NCBI GenBank assembly: GCA_964425135.1 | Contig: CAYRKW010000010.1 | Location: 1-64,000 of the forward strand | Length of the DNA: 64,000 nucleotides | From: CAYLLD01 sp964425135 | GTDB taxonomy: Bacteria > Pseudomonadota > Alphaproteobacteria > Rhodobacterales > Rhodobacteraceae | Direction of reading: 5' to 3' | Part shown: positions 33,010 to 41,160 of the stretch, piece after piece | Numbering within the stretch: the stretch's first letter is position 1 | Layout: the number at the start of each line of letters is the position of its first letter | Position numbers and translations under genes: made by a program | The notes under the pieces: model-generated | What the model saw: the letters and a program-made list of their open reading frames with translations, nothing else | Database searches by the model: none | Told to the model about the DNA's origin: nothing

Positions 33010-34355
33010 CGGTTGTCACTCGTGAACATGGCCCCAAGCTCTTTCATCAGCGGCATGAAGTTTGGAAAGGACGTGGAGACAGGACCGGCATCATCAATCG
33101 ACATCGGTTTTTGGCTCGCAAAGCCAAGGCAAAGAAAAGACATCGAAATGCGGTGATCGAGATGTGTCTCGGCGCGCGCGCCGCCAATCACGCCATCCGC
33201 GCCGCGCCCGTGGATCGTCAAGCTATCCTCGGTTTCGTCGGTCTCGACACCCGCCGCATTCAACCCGCGCGCCATCGCATCGATCCGGTCGCTTTCCTTG
33301 ACGCGAAGCTCTTTGACCCCTGTCATCGTCGTCGTGCCCTCTGCGAAAGAGGCAACGACCGATAGGATCGGATATTCGTCAATCATGGAAGCTGCGCGCT
33401 CCGGCGGAACGTCGATACCTTTTAAGGCGCTATGACGCACGCGCAGGTCGGCCGTCGGCTCCCCACCTTCCTGGCGCTCATTCTCATATGTAATGTCAGC
33501 GCCCATTTCGATCAGCGTCTGATAGAGCCCAGCGCGGGTCGGGTTCAGTCCGATATTGGGAACCAAAATCTCTGATCCGGGCGTGATCAGCGCCGCGCAG
33601 ACCGGGAAAGCGGCCGACGATGGGTCACAGGGCACATGAATGGTTTGTGGACGCAACTCTGGTTGCCCTTGAAGCGTAATGACCCGTCCGTCCCGCGTGA
33701 TTTCCGTCTCAACCTGAGCGCCAAAGCCGCGCAGCATCCGCTCCGAATGATCGCGGGTTGCTTCCTGTTCAACCAACACCGTCTCACCGACCGCGTTCAA
33801 GCCGGCAAGAAGCACTGCCGATTTCACCTGCGCCGAAGGGACAGGGCTTTCATACCGCGCCCCCGGCGTATCATGCGCGCCGATGATCGTCAGCGGCAAC
33901 CGCCCACCGGAGCGGCCATAGGATTGCGCGCCAAAAAGCGCCAGCGGGTCGGTAATCCGCGACATTGGCCGCGAGCGCAAAGACGCATCGCCCGTGAATG
34001 TAACCGTGATCGGCGATGTCGCCATCGCCCCCATAATAAGACGCACGCCAGTTCCAGCATTGCCGCAATCGATTACGTCCTCAGGCTCATGAAACCCGCC
34101 AACGCCAAGCCCGTGCACCGACCAATTGCCATCGCCATGATTAACCACATCCGCACCAAATGCCGCCATTGCGCGACCAGTGTCGAGCACATCTTGTCCT
34201 TCCAGCAGACCGGAAATTTTGGTCTCCCCAATCGTGAGCGCCCCTAAGATTAGCGAGCGATGAGAGATTGATTTATCGCCCGGAATAGGCGCCGTTCCCT
34301 TCAGCGGTCCCGAACGTCGCGAGGTCATGGGTTGGGCGGGGCCGTGGCTGGACAT
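33006..34355 (-). CDS. aroA: 3-phosphoshikimate 1-carboxyvinyltransferase (EPSP synthase)
   Basis: 449-residue shikimate-pathway enzyme joining PEP to shikimate-3-phosphate. PGDKSISHRSLILGAL binds substrate near residue 26, and GLLEGQDVLDTGRAM is typical of the alphaproteobacterial (class II-like) form. The loop DCGNAGTGVRLIMG has Gly where the well-known glyphosate-tolerant CP4 enzyme has Ala, so that particular tolerance change is absent. RVKESDRIDAMARGL near the C-terminus is conserved. The gene overlaps a truncated GFA-family frame at its 3' end. Confidence 0.97.
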   Translation of the reverse strand: MSSHGPAQPMTSRRSGPLKGTAPIPGDKSISHRSLILGALTIGETKISGLLEGQDVLDTGRAMAAFGADVVNHGDGNWSVHGLGVGGFHEPEDVIDCGNAGTGVRLIMGAMATSPITVTFTGDASLRSRPMSRITDPLALFGAQSYGRSGGRLPLTIIGAHDTPGARYESPVPSAQVKSAVLLAGLNAVGETVLVEQEATRDHSERMLRGFGAQVETEITRDGRVITLQGQPELRPQTIHVPCDPSSAAFPVCAALITPGSEILVPNIGLNPTRAGLYQTLIEMGADITYENERQEGGEPTADLRVRHSALKGIDVPPERAASMIDEYPILSVVASFAEGTTTMTGVKELRVKESDRIDAMARGLNAAGVETDETEDSLTIHGRGADGVIGGARAETHLDHRISMSFLCLGFASQKPMSIDDAGPVSTSFPNFMPLMKELGAMFTSDNR

Positions 34356-34432
34356 GGGTGTGATTTCTCTGGTTTGACGCGTTTAATCTGCCCATATCGA
34401 ATGCTGCGCAAAGGGTCCAGCGCGAGTGCATC

Positions 34433-35272
34433 TTAGGTGATGTGATAGAATTCTCGCGCGGTTTCGCCAAATATGCGATCACGGTCGCTTTGGGATAAAT
34501 GCGCGCATAAGTCATGGGCAGCAGCGAGCCAAACGTCATACTCACACCGCAATCTGGCAACCGGCCAATCTGATCCCCACATCACGCGTTTAGGCCCAAA
34601 AGCTTCGATGATGTGCAGTGCTGCGGGCTTGAGGTCTTCCATCGTCCACTGCTCTTGCGCTTCGGTCACAAGTCCAGAGAGTTTCACATAAGCACGTGTT
34701 TCAGCAGCGATTTTGGACAAACCGGTTTTCCAATTCAAAAACCCACCACCGGCATATTGCGCTGCAAGATGCGGTTTCATCCCGTGGTCAATAACGGCGC
34801 GCATATCTGGATACCGTTTGAAGAGGGTCAGGAAGTTGTCGAGGTGGCGCGGATAGCCCAACCCATCAAACGTCAGATCATGCGCTGCGATTGCGTCGAA
34901 TGCCCAAGCCAGATCTTCGCGCAGCATCCAATCAGGATCGTCGATATCCTGTATCATCGGACGGACGCCCTTGAACTTCGGATGTGCTGCAAAACGTTTG
35001 AGATGAGCAGTGTGGCCCGGCGTCTCAAAATCGATCCAACCGACAACGGCTTTCACAAAGTCAGTCGCATCCGCGATGCCCAAGAGAAATTCGGTTTCCT
35101 CAATCGAAGGTGCAGCCTGCACCAAGACAGTGCCGTCAATGTGTTGGGCTTTGAGCAACGGCGCAAGATCGGCTGGAGTATAAGCGCGATTGAGGATTTT
35201 GTTGTCCTTTGGCATCCAGCCATAGTCCCCGCGCGCCGGGTTCCAGAAATGCTGATGCGCATCTATCCGCAT
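34433..35272 (-). CDS. Amidohydrolase-family lactonase (L-fuconolactonase type)
   Basis: 279 residues beginning MRIDAHQHFWNPARGDYGWM, the metal-binding HxH motif of COG3618 lactonases. A catalytic DHGMKP (His near residue 180) and a WGSDWPVARL (Asp near residue 245) complete the site. The start at ATG 35272 is chosen because it shares bases with the stop of the aldo/keto reductase gene (TGATG) and puts the HxH motif at residue 7. Together with that reductase it would form the first two steps of oxidative L-fucose (or related 6-deoxy sugar) breakdown. Confidence 0.88.
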   Translation of the reverse strand: MRIDAHQHFWNPARGDYGWMPKDNKILNRAYTPADLAPLLKAQHIDGTVLVQAAPSIEETEFLLGIADATDFVKAVVGWIDFETPGHTAHLKRFAAHPKFKGVRPMIQDIDDPDWMLREDLAWAFDAIAAHDLTFDGLGYPRHLDNFLTLFKRYPDMRAVIDHGMKPHLAAQYAGGGFLNWKTGLSKIAAETRAYVKLSGLVTEAQEQWTMEDLKPAALHIIEAFGPKRVMWGSDWPVARLRCEYDVWLAAAHDLCAHLSQSDRDRIFGETAREFYHIT

Positions 35273-36300
35273 CACGTGGGCGCATCTTCGCGCAACAATC
35301 CCTTTGCTTTCAGGTCGTCCCAAAGTTCTGAAGAGATGGTGGTGTTTGCCGCTTGCACATTACGCGCCATCTCCGAAATACTTTTTCCGCCTGGGATAAC
35401 CGACAGATGCGTTGGATGCAGAAGCGGAAATTGAAATGCTGCATCAATGAGCGCAACGCTATGGTCTTTGCAAACCGCTTCGATCTGGCGGACCTTCTTC
35501 AGAATATCGGGCGGCGCAGGGTCATAGTTATAGAACGCACCCTCAACCGGACCGGTGGCAAGGATACCCGAATTGTAAGCGCCGCCGGAGATAATCCCGA
35601 TCCCGCGCGTCTCGCAAAGCGGCAGCAACGTATCGAGCGCTTGTTGCTCCAGCAGCGTGTAGCGGCCAGCAAGCAAAAACAGATCAAAATCCCCACGCTC
35701 CGCAAGTGTCTGACACACCTCCCATTCGTTTGTGCCGCTGCCGATCGCTTTCACAACGCCTTGCTCGCGCAGTGAGAGCATCGCGTCATAGCCCTTTTGG
35801 TCGAAGAACTCGGCTATGCGGGCGTCTGAGGCAGCGCGCGAGCCATGGGTGAAACCGCATAGGTCGTGGACATAAAGAATGTCGATACGGGCGACGCCTA
35901 AACGCTCGAAAGAACATTCGAATGAGCGCATTACGCCGTCATAACTGTAGTCGAATACCTCGCGCCGCGACGGGACATCGAACCATTTGCCAATCCCCGA
36001 GCGGTCTTTGGGCGGGCATACTTCCATGAGTCGTCCAACTTTTGTGGAGAGAACAAAGGCGTTGCGCGGTTTGGTTTTGAGAAACGGGTTCAGGCGGGTT
36101 TCCGATTGTCCCAGACCATAAAGCGGGGCGGTGTCGTAGTACCTGACACCCGCGTCCCAAGCCGCCTCCATCGTCGCCCATGCTGCAGCATCCGAGATTG
36201 CCTGATAGAGGTTGCCAAGTGGGGCGGTGCCCAAACCCAATTCAGTAAACGTCAGCCCACCATTGCCATGCCGATCCCAATGCCGCGTTTTAAGGCTCAT
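35272..36300 (-). CDS. Aldo/keto reductase, D-threo-aldose (L-fucose) 1-dehydrogenase type
   Basis: 342-residue TIM-barrel oxidoreductase. The catalytic tetrad is visible: D and Y in VRYYDTAPLYGLGQSE, K in LSTKVGRL, and H in ILYVHDLCGF. The start TELGLGTAPLGNLY and overall length fit the L-fucose dehydrogenase/pyridoxal-type branch. The next gene encodes a lactonase that would open the product lactone. It begins 1 bp after the stop of a rhodanese gene, so it is the middle gene of a tight operon. Substrate range across 6-deoxy sugars is uncertain. Confidence 0.9.
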   Translation of the reverse strand: MSLKTRHWDRHGNGGLTFTELGLGTAPLGNLYQAISDAAAWATMEAAWDAGVRYYDTAPLYGLGQSETRLNPFLKTKPRNAFVLSTKVGRLMEVCPPKDRSGIGKWFDVPSRREVFDYSYDGVMRSFECSFERLGVARIDILYVHDLCGFTHGSRAASDARIAEFFDQKGYDAMLSLREQGVVKAIGSGTNEWEVCQTLAERGDFDLFLLAGRYTLLEQQALDTLLPLCETRGIGIISGGAYNSGILATGPVEGAFYNYDPAPPDILKKVRQIEAVCKDHSVALIDAAFQFPLLHPTHLSVIPGGKSISEMARNVQAANTTISSELWDDLKAKGLLREDAPT

Positions 36301-36301
36301 A

Positions 36302-36691
36302 TCACGAAGTTTCGACCGGTCCGCCCGCCTCTTTCCAGCCTTTATATCCGCTGTCTATATGCGCTGCTTTGTCAAATCCCATCTTGCCCAGTGTCTCCAC
36401 CGTCAAGGCCGAGCGCCAGCCAGACGCGCAATGGAAGACGAACGTTTTTTCTTCGGCAAATATCTCTTTGAAATAGGGGCTTTGGGGGTCGACCCAAAAC
36501 TCTGCCATGCCGCGCGGGCAGTGAAATGCACCCGCGATCTTGCCTTCGCGCTCGCGTTCGCGCGGGTCACGCAGATCGACGATGACAACATCATCGCGCT
36601 GCGCCATCTCAATCGCGTCTTGCGCGCTCACTTCACGGATATTCTTGCGGGCATTGGCGACCATATCGGCGGCGCTGGTCTTGAGTTCCAT
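36302..36691 (-). CDS. Rhodanese-like domain protein
   Basis: 129 residues, single rhodanese domain. The active-site Cys is C88 in FHCASGWRSAL, giving a loop of length seen in thiosulfate:thiol sulfurtransferases. VIVDLRDPRERER and GYKGWKEAGGPV are standard. No signal peptide is seen, so it is cytoplasmic. It leads the fucose-type operon, but nothing in sequence ties sulfur transfer to sugar oxidation. Confidence 0.92.
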   Translation of the reverse strand: MELKTSAADMVANARKNIREVSAQDAIEMAQRDDVVIVDLRDPREREREGKIAGAFHCPRGMAEFWVDPQSPYFKEIFAEEKTFVFHCASGWRSALTVETLGKMGFDKAAHIDSGYKGWKEAGGPVETS

Positions 36692-36774
36692 GCTAAGTCT
36701 CGTTTTTGCTGATGCTCAGCCGAGGTTAGCGTCAATTTGGGGCAGGGGCAAAGCAACAACGCTTGCAAAACGTG

Positions 36775-36825
36775 AAAAACCGCTGGCGCACAGGGGTGGC
36801 TTGGCCCATTTGCTCAGCGGTTTTT
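36775..36825 (-). terminator. Intrinsic terminator, possibly bidirectional
   Basis: An 11-bp perfect inverted repeat, AAAAACCGCTG (36775-36785) and CAGCGGTTTTT (36815-36825), gives a T-run on either strand. It lies 58 bp after the stop of the small minus-strand pilin-like gene. The loop is long (29 nt), which lowers confidence a little. Confidence 0.6.
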
Positions 36826-36882
36826 GGCAATCAGCTTGCCCGCAACGACTTTCGCGCCACCAAGCGCGCATTGCGTTTCAAT

Positions 36883-37125
36883 CTATCGGGTACAGCTATC
36901 CGAGCTATCGGTCATCTGTAGCGTGATCGGTCCGACGACGCTGACACGGCGACCACATTTTCGCACAAAGACTTCCTCTTGTACGGTTGTTCCTTGGTCG
37001 GAGACAACAACTGGTCTGGTTTCAAGGACGGTTGCGCCGAACAGGATCAGCGATCCGGTTACAGCCCACACTTCCATCGGCACTGCGCCGGATTCATCTT
37101 TGGCGAAACGGCCAACACATTTCAT
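36883..37125 (-). CDS. Small single-pass membrane protein, Flp-pilin-like
   Basis: About 80 residues from ATG 37125 (a GTG at 37176 would add 17). It carries RFAKDESGAVPMEVWAVTGSLILFGATVLE, which resembles the DESGA-x5-(W/Y) plus hydrophobic helix of Flp/type IVb pilin-like small proteins common in this group. The Gly before a cleavable pilin helix is present, but a Pro follows (AVPMEVW). The C-terminal part has Cys near the end (CGRR and SDSC). The own terminator at 36775-36825 supports it as a real gene. No strong ribosome site is seen. Function not known. Confidence 0.5.
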   Translation of the reverse strand: MKCVGRFAKDESGAVPMEVWAVTGSLILFGATVLETRPVVVSDQGTTVQEEVFVRKCGRRVSVVGPITLQMTDSSDSCTR

Positions 37126-37176
37126 TACAGTTTTAAAAGCCACAATCTTGATCCACTCAAGTACTAGGTTACACAC

Positions 37177-37606
37177 ACTTTACTCACTCACACATCACAA
37201 GAAGAAACCCTCCTGCGACATGAACAGTTCTGACCGTGTATCATGGCAAGCGAAAGGCGTGTGTGTGTCTAAATCCAGCATTTCTGCATTTTAGTGCAGC
37301 GTGTCGATCCCGCCACAGTTTCAGATACAACACCCAAGATTGGGTAATTTCGTTATTCGGTTCTCAAATCGCTTAGTGCTTTGAAATTACGTGATTTTTG
37401 ATGATCGTCTCGCCCGACAGATCGCAAGTTTTTGTCCTGCATTTGGGTCGTATTTTAGAGAAATAACAGAATTTAAACGGATGATTAACCACACAAAAAC
37501 AAGGGTTTAACAACATAATTCGCAGCGTTTTGGCGCGATCTGTTTCAGTTTAGATCAAATTGTCCAAAAAGTGATTCTTCTAAATCGTGTGCAATCACAT
37601 GGTTGA
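37177..37606. other. AT-rich intergenic region
   Basis: About 430 bp without a gene I can support, clearly more AT-rich than its surroundings. It holds TTAACC half-sites (about 37483 and 37508) and a short CCCAA / TTGGG inverted repeat near 37333. It lies upstream of the small pilin-like gene and downstream of rbsK on the minus strand, so it may contain the promoter of the former. No array or RNA gene is evident. Confidence 0.5.
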
Positions 37607-38383
37607 TCAATGTCCACGGATCAATGCCTCCACGTCTTGTTTGCTGGGCATTGAAGCGGCAGCGCCGGCGCGGGTGACGGATATGCCTGCGGTGGCACAG
37701 CCAAATTTAACGGCCTCAACCGGATCAGCGCCGCGCGACAGTGCAGCAGCAAAGCCGCCGTTGAAGGCGTCGCCTGCACCTGTCGTCTCAACAACCGGTC
37801 CTGCGCTCACCGCAGGAATGAGCCCGTGCCCATCAAGATAAGCCCCGCGCGCGCCAAGCGTGATGATCGGGGTTCCGACGCCTTTATCGCGCAACGCGGC
37901 TGCGGCGATTTTCGCTTCGTCCAGAGTTTCAACCGGTAGCCCTGTCAGTTCGGTTGTTTCTGTCTCATTTGGCGTGATGTAGTCACACAGTGTCAGCACA
38001 TCATCGGTCAACGGCGCTGCCGGGGCGGGGTTCAGGATGGTCGTTGTTTTTGCGGCCCGCGCAATTTCCAGACCGCGCCTTGCGGCCTCCAAAGGTTGTT
38101 CAAGCTGGGTGATGAATACATCCGCNNNNNNNNNNNNNNNNNNNNNNNNNNNNNNNNNNNNNNNNNNNNNNNNNNNNNNNNNNNNNNNNNNNNNNNNNNN
38201 NNNNNNNNNNNNNNNNNNNNNNNNNGCGCCAAGACGTGCGCAAGCGACTGCCTGATTGGATCCTTTGCCTCCTGGTCCCAAAGCGAATGATTTTCCCAGA
38301 ACCGTTTCCCCCATGCGCGGCGCGCGGTCGGCGCGGAAGGAGGTGTCTGCGACGAATACGCCTAGGATGACGACTGAACCCAT
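37607..38383 (-). CDS. rbsK: Ribokinase (PfkB family), interrupted by assembly gap
   Basis: Sugar kinase phosphorylating ribose at O5. It starts VVILGVFVADTSFRADRAPRMGETV, has GGKGSNQAVACARLG near residue 40, and after the gap TPNETETTELTGLP, then ETTGAGDAFNGGFAAAL with the catalytic Asp. The frame runs across 100 N, reading as 34 unknown residues. E. coli RbsK has about 80 residues in that interval, so the true missing DNA is probably longer. The gene is likely intact in the organism. No ribose transporter is nearby. Confidence 0.85.
   Translation of the reverse strand: MGSVVILGVFVADTSFRADRAPRMGETVLGKSFALGPGGKGSNQAVACARLGXXXXXXXXXXXXXXXXXXXXXXXXXXXXXXXXXXADVFITQLEQPLEAARRGLEIARAAKTTTILNPAPAAPLTDDVLTLCDYITPNETETTELTGLPVETLDEAKIAAAALRDKGVGTPIITLGARGAYLDGHGLIPAVSAGPVVETTGAGDAFNGGFAAALSRGADPVEAVKFGCATAGISVTRAGAAASMPSKQDVEALIRGH
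38126..38225. other. Assembly gap (100 N)
   Basis: Exactly 100 undetermined bases inside rbsK. The round number and the comparison with full-length ribokinases indicate a scaffold placeholder, not a measured length. Confidence 0.99.
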
Positions 38384-38451
38384 GTTCCCTGACCCTGCTT
38401 TGATACGCTTGAGCGGATGCTAGACAACAGTGCTGCGGCTGTCCACGGGTC

Positions 38452-38874
38452 TCAGGCGGCGGGATATCTTTCATTCATAATGTCATAGCCGCGCTTGATA
38501 ATCGTATCGAGCACGTCCTTATCCACCTTTTCCAGATCGGTGAGGTAAAGACAGCTTTTGCTCGATTTGTGCTGTCCCAGTTTTGACAAATCGTCTTGCA
38601 TGTCTGCAAAGCCCGGCATGATGTAAACGACCAGATTGGCCTTGCGCGGCGAAAAGCCCGCCTTCATAGATTGCTGCGGCTTCCCATTCGCGTGTTTGTA
38701 GTGATAGGTATCAAAGCCGATGATCGACGTGCCCCACATGCGGGGTTCGTGGCCTGTAATCTCCGTCATCCGCCCCAGTATATAGCGCGCTTGATCTTGC
38801 CTTTTGGGATTGTCGAGCGCGCTTAGGAACACTTCGACGTCATCGCCAGTTGGGACGGTTTTGTTTTGCGCCAT
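38452..38874 (-). CDS. DUF1801-family protein
   Basis: 140 residues matching DUF1801 (YdhG-like) style: PTGDDVEVFLSAL, MWGTSIIGFDTYHYKHANGK, and MKAGFSPRKANLVVYIMPGF followed by KSCLYLTDLEKVD. Such proteins are small, cytosolic and of unknown role. It is 15 bp after the FkbM-type methyltransferase gene, which suggests a shared transcript. Confidence 0.85.
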   Translation of the reverse strand: MAQNKTVPTGDDVEVFLSALDNPKRQDQARYILGRMTEITGHEPRMWGTSIIGFDTYHYKHANGKPQQSMKAGFSPRKANLVVYIMPGFADMQDDLSKLGQHKSSKSCLYLTDLEKVDKDVLDTIIKRGYDIMNERYPAA

Positions 38875-38889
38875 CCTTCGCCTCCATGA

Positions 38890-39588
38890 TTATCCATCAT
38901 AGGGCCGAAGCACCTCGTTCTCCTCAACCCTGCGAAAAAGTACCACAGATTTCTTTGAATGTCGGGGATCATAGGCGAACCCGAGTCCGGCCAGTGCGCC
39001 GAAGACGTTTTGAACGCCCTTAAGGCCAGTAATGTGATCGTGCAGTTCGAGATAAACCCGATCAACCCCCGTCAGATCCGCATCGTCGAAAATAAAACTT
39101 TCTGCGCCTTCGACATCGCACACAATAATCGAGATTCTTTCATCGCTGATCAGCGCATTGAAATTTGCTGTTGGGACTTCGACCGTGCTGACATACGGAT
39201 TGGGACCGGAGGCGAGACTGCCCATCCAGAAATCTTCGCGAAGATAAAAAGTTTTTGCAGCACAGGTTTCATTGGTAAGTACGACGTTCTTGCGTGTCAC
39301 CTTTGTGACACCGTTTGCTTGGTGCAGAGTCTCCATATACGGCAAAAGCGCCGGATTGGCTTCCACCGCAATGATGCGCTCGACGTTTTGTTCGCGGTCG
39401 AGCAGCGTTGAAATAAATCCAATACCAGCGCCAATTTCCAGAACCCGATCTCCGGTTTTGACAATGGTTGGAATTTCCGCCGCTTCTTCCGCTTCGAATC
39501 GCCCGGTTTCGATAGCTTGTGCGATATTTGGTGTGATGACGCTCGGTTCAAAAGGAACGGAGACCCCCGATATACTTAAAGATTGCAT
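38890..39588 (-). CDS. FkbM-family methyltransferase
   Basis: 232 residues. A SAM-binding VLEIGAGIGFISTLLDRE motif lies near residue 49, IIAVEANPALLPYME follows, and the FkbM hallmark ICDVEGAESFIFDDADL comes near residue 160. Members methylate hydroxyl groups in polysaccharides or natural products, but several lack defined substrates. A strong ribosome site (GAGGAG) precedes ATG 39588, and the upstream 90 bp is AT-rich. It leads a short unit with the DUF1801 gene. Confidence 0.88.
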   Translation of the reverse strand: MQSLSISGVSVPFEPSVITPNIAQAIETGRFEAEEAAEIPTIVKTGDRVLEIGAGIGFISTLLDREQNVERIIAVEANPALLPYMETLHQANGVTKVTRKNVVLTNETCAAKTFYLREDFWMGSLASGPNPYVSTVEVPTANFNALISDERISIIVCDVEGAESFIFDDADLTGVDRVYLELHDHITGLKGVQNVFGALAGLGFAYDPRHSKKSVVLFRRVEENEVLRPYDG

Positions 39589-39807
39589 TACTAATCTCCT
39601 CTACAACCTGAACGTGTATATCAGGGAAAAATGAAAAAAAGTCCACAAGAAAACACGCGTGGGTTGAAAATTGGGCGTGTTAATGATGATTCCGTCGCGC
39701 GACCACCACAATTCGCGCTGCCAAATGACACCGTTTCGCGAATTGTTCTCCACATGTTCTTGCGATCGCAAAAGCGGGGATTCGATTTCTGATGTGGCTG
39801 CGTGTGA

Positions 39808-40362
39808 TTATCTGGGGCTTCTCTTGGCCAAAATACGTTGCAATGTGCGCCTGTGCATGTTCAGGCGTCGCGCTGTTTCTGATACGTTGCGGTCGCACAG
39901 CTCATAGACCCGCTGAATATGCTCCCAACGCACGCGATCTGCTGACATCGGGTTTTCAGGCGGCGGCGGGCGCTCTTCTTCACTGACCAAGAGCGCGTTG
40001 GTAATATCGTTCGCATCAGCGGGTTTTGCGAGATAATCCGTCGCGCCCATCTTCACAGCGGCCACCGCAGTTGCAATCGCGCCGTAACCTGTCAAAACAA
40101 CAATCCGTGCCTCCGGCCGGCTCTCACGCAGTGCTTCGACGACATCAAGACCATTGCCATCTTCCAAACGCAGGTCGATCACCGCATAGGCAGGCGGGTG
40201 GGCGGCAACCACGCCTTTTCCCTGCGCGATGGATTCGGCGAGGATGGGCTCAAAGCCGCGCTTGGCCATTGCACGCTCCAGACGGCGTACAAATGCCTGG
40301 TCGTCGTCGAGCAACAACAGGCTTTTGTCTTCACCAATTCGTACCGCAATGTCAGACGACAT
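39808..40362 (-). CDS. regA: Redox response regulator RegA/PrrA/ActR
   Basis: 184-residue two-component regulator. Receiver domain 12-125 has the acidic pocket DDDQ and phosphorylated Asp D63 in VIDLRLEDGNG, and Lys in LAKPAD. The C-terminal Fis-type helix-turn-helix (about 145-182, WEHIQRVYELCDRNVSETARRLNMHRRTLQRIL) is almost invariant in this family, and a Pro-rich linker (PPPPENP) precedes it. It controls respiration, carbon and nitrogen fixation and, in phototrophs, photosynthesis genes under low oxygen. It follows senC, and regB is divergent: the classic reg locus. Confidence 0.97.
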   Translation of the reverse strand: MSSDIAVRIGEDKSLLLLDDDQAFVRRLERAMAKRGFEPILAESIAQGKGVVAAHPPAYAVIDLRLEDGNGLDVVEALRESRPEARIVVLTGYGAIATAVAAVKMGATDYLAKPADANDITNALLVSEEERPPPPENPMSADRVRWEHIQRVYELCDRNVSETARRLNMHRRTLQRILAKRSPR

Positions 40363-40440
40363 AGCTTTACCCTCGCGTTATCTTACTCGTTCCTGTTCTT
40401 AGGTAGGATGGTTGGGGTGCAGGGTCAAATGACCAGAGTG

Positions 40441-41052
40441 CTATGACATAAGACCGATATGACAGCCTACGCTTTCGGCCAGTTGTTCTGTGGGAATATC
40501 GCGACGAAAAATCTCTGCAACGTCGCCATTGGTGTCCACGAGATAGGTCAGGGATAAGTGATCCATAAGGTAATCTTCGCCCTCGCCATTTTTCGCGAAA
40601 TAGACGCGATAGGCTTTTGCGGCGTCGATGATTTGTTGCTCTGTACCGGTCAAACCCAGCATGGTTTCATCAAAATAGCTGGTGTATTCGGCCAGCACCT
40701 CTGGCGTATCCCGCATAGGATCGATGGTGATAAAAACATGCCGCAGATCGTAGCCCTGTTCGAGCAATCTCTCGACCACATCTGAATTGCGCGCGGTATC
40801 GAGCGGGCAGACATCGGGGCAATAGGTGTACCCGAAGTAGACCAGCGCCGGTTTGTCGAAAATCTCCGCTTCCGTGACTTGGGCCCCAGTTTCTGACACA
40901 AGTGATATCGGGCCGCCGAGCACTGATGATCCTGCCGCCAGTGGCGTGCCGCCGCAGGTCCGGGGTGTGTTGAGGTAGATTACTGCGCCCGCACCTGCAA
41001 ATACACTGAAGCCTGCGAAAATCGTCGCCAAAATCGCTGTTCGTTGGTTCAT
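40441..41052 (-). CDS. senC: SCO1/SenC/PrrC copper-binding protein
   Basis: 203 residues from ATG 41052. One N-terminal membrane anchor (AILATIFAGFSVFAGAGAVIYL) is followed by a periplasmic thioredoxin fold with CPDVC (copper-binding Cys pair) and a conserved His in MDHLSLTYLVD. It delivers copper to the CuA/CuB site of cytochrome oxidase and, in Rhodobacter, influences the RegB signal. It sits between regA (78 bp further on) and divergent regB. The longer open frame up to 41142 lacks conservation. Confidence 0.96.
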   Translation of the reverse strand: MNQRTAILATIFAGFSVFAGAGAVIYLNTPRTCGGTPLAAGSSVLGGPISLVSETGAQVTEAEIFDKPALVYFGYTYCPDVCPLDTARNSDVVERLLEQGYDLRHVFITIDPMRDTPEVLAEYTSYFDETMLGLTGTEQQIIDAAKAYRVYFAKNGEGEDYLMDHLSLTYLVDTNGDVAEIFRRDIPTEQLAESVGCHIGLMS

Positions 41053-41160
41053 AGGAGCGCTGTCCTTAGACTTGGAAGTCGCGTTGACATCTATGCTGGC
41101 GAGCGGGCAGTTACCACTCAACAAGCTGTGACAAATCGTCAAAGGAGCGCGACAAGAAGC

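Noticed and set aside
37463..37487. CtrA full site in the AT-rich region upstream of the pilin-like gene
   Set aside because: The two TTAA are separated by 8, not 7, bases, and the distance to the start is over 300 bp.
39760..39771. 12-bp palindrome TTGCGATCGCAA after regA
   Set aside because: No T-run and no loop, so not a terminator. A single short palindrome in a 220-bp gap can occur by chance.
39680..39898. 72-codon minus-strand frame overlapping the end of regA
   Set aside because: Overlaps regA in another frame, shows no ribosome site and has no recognisable features.
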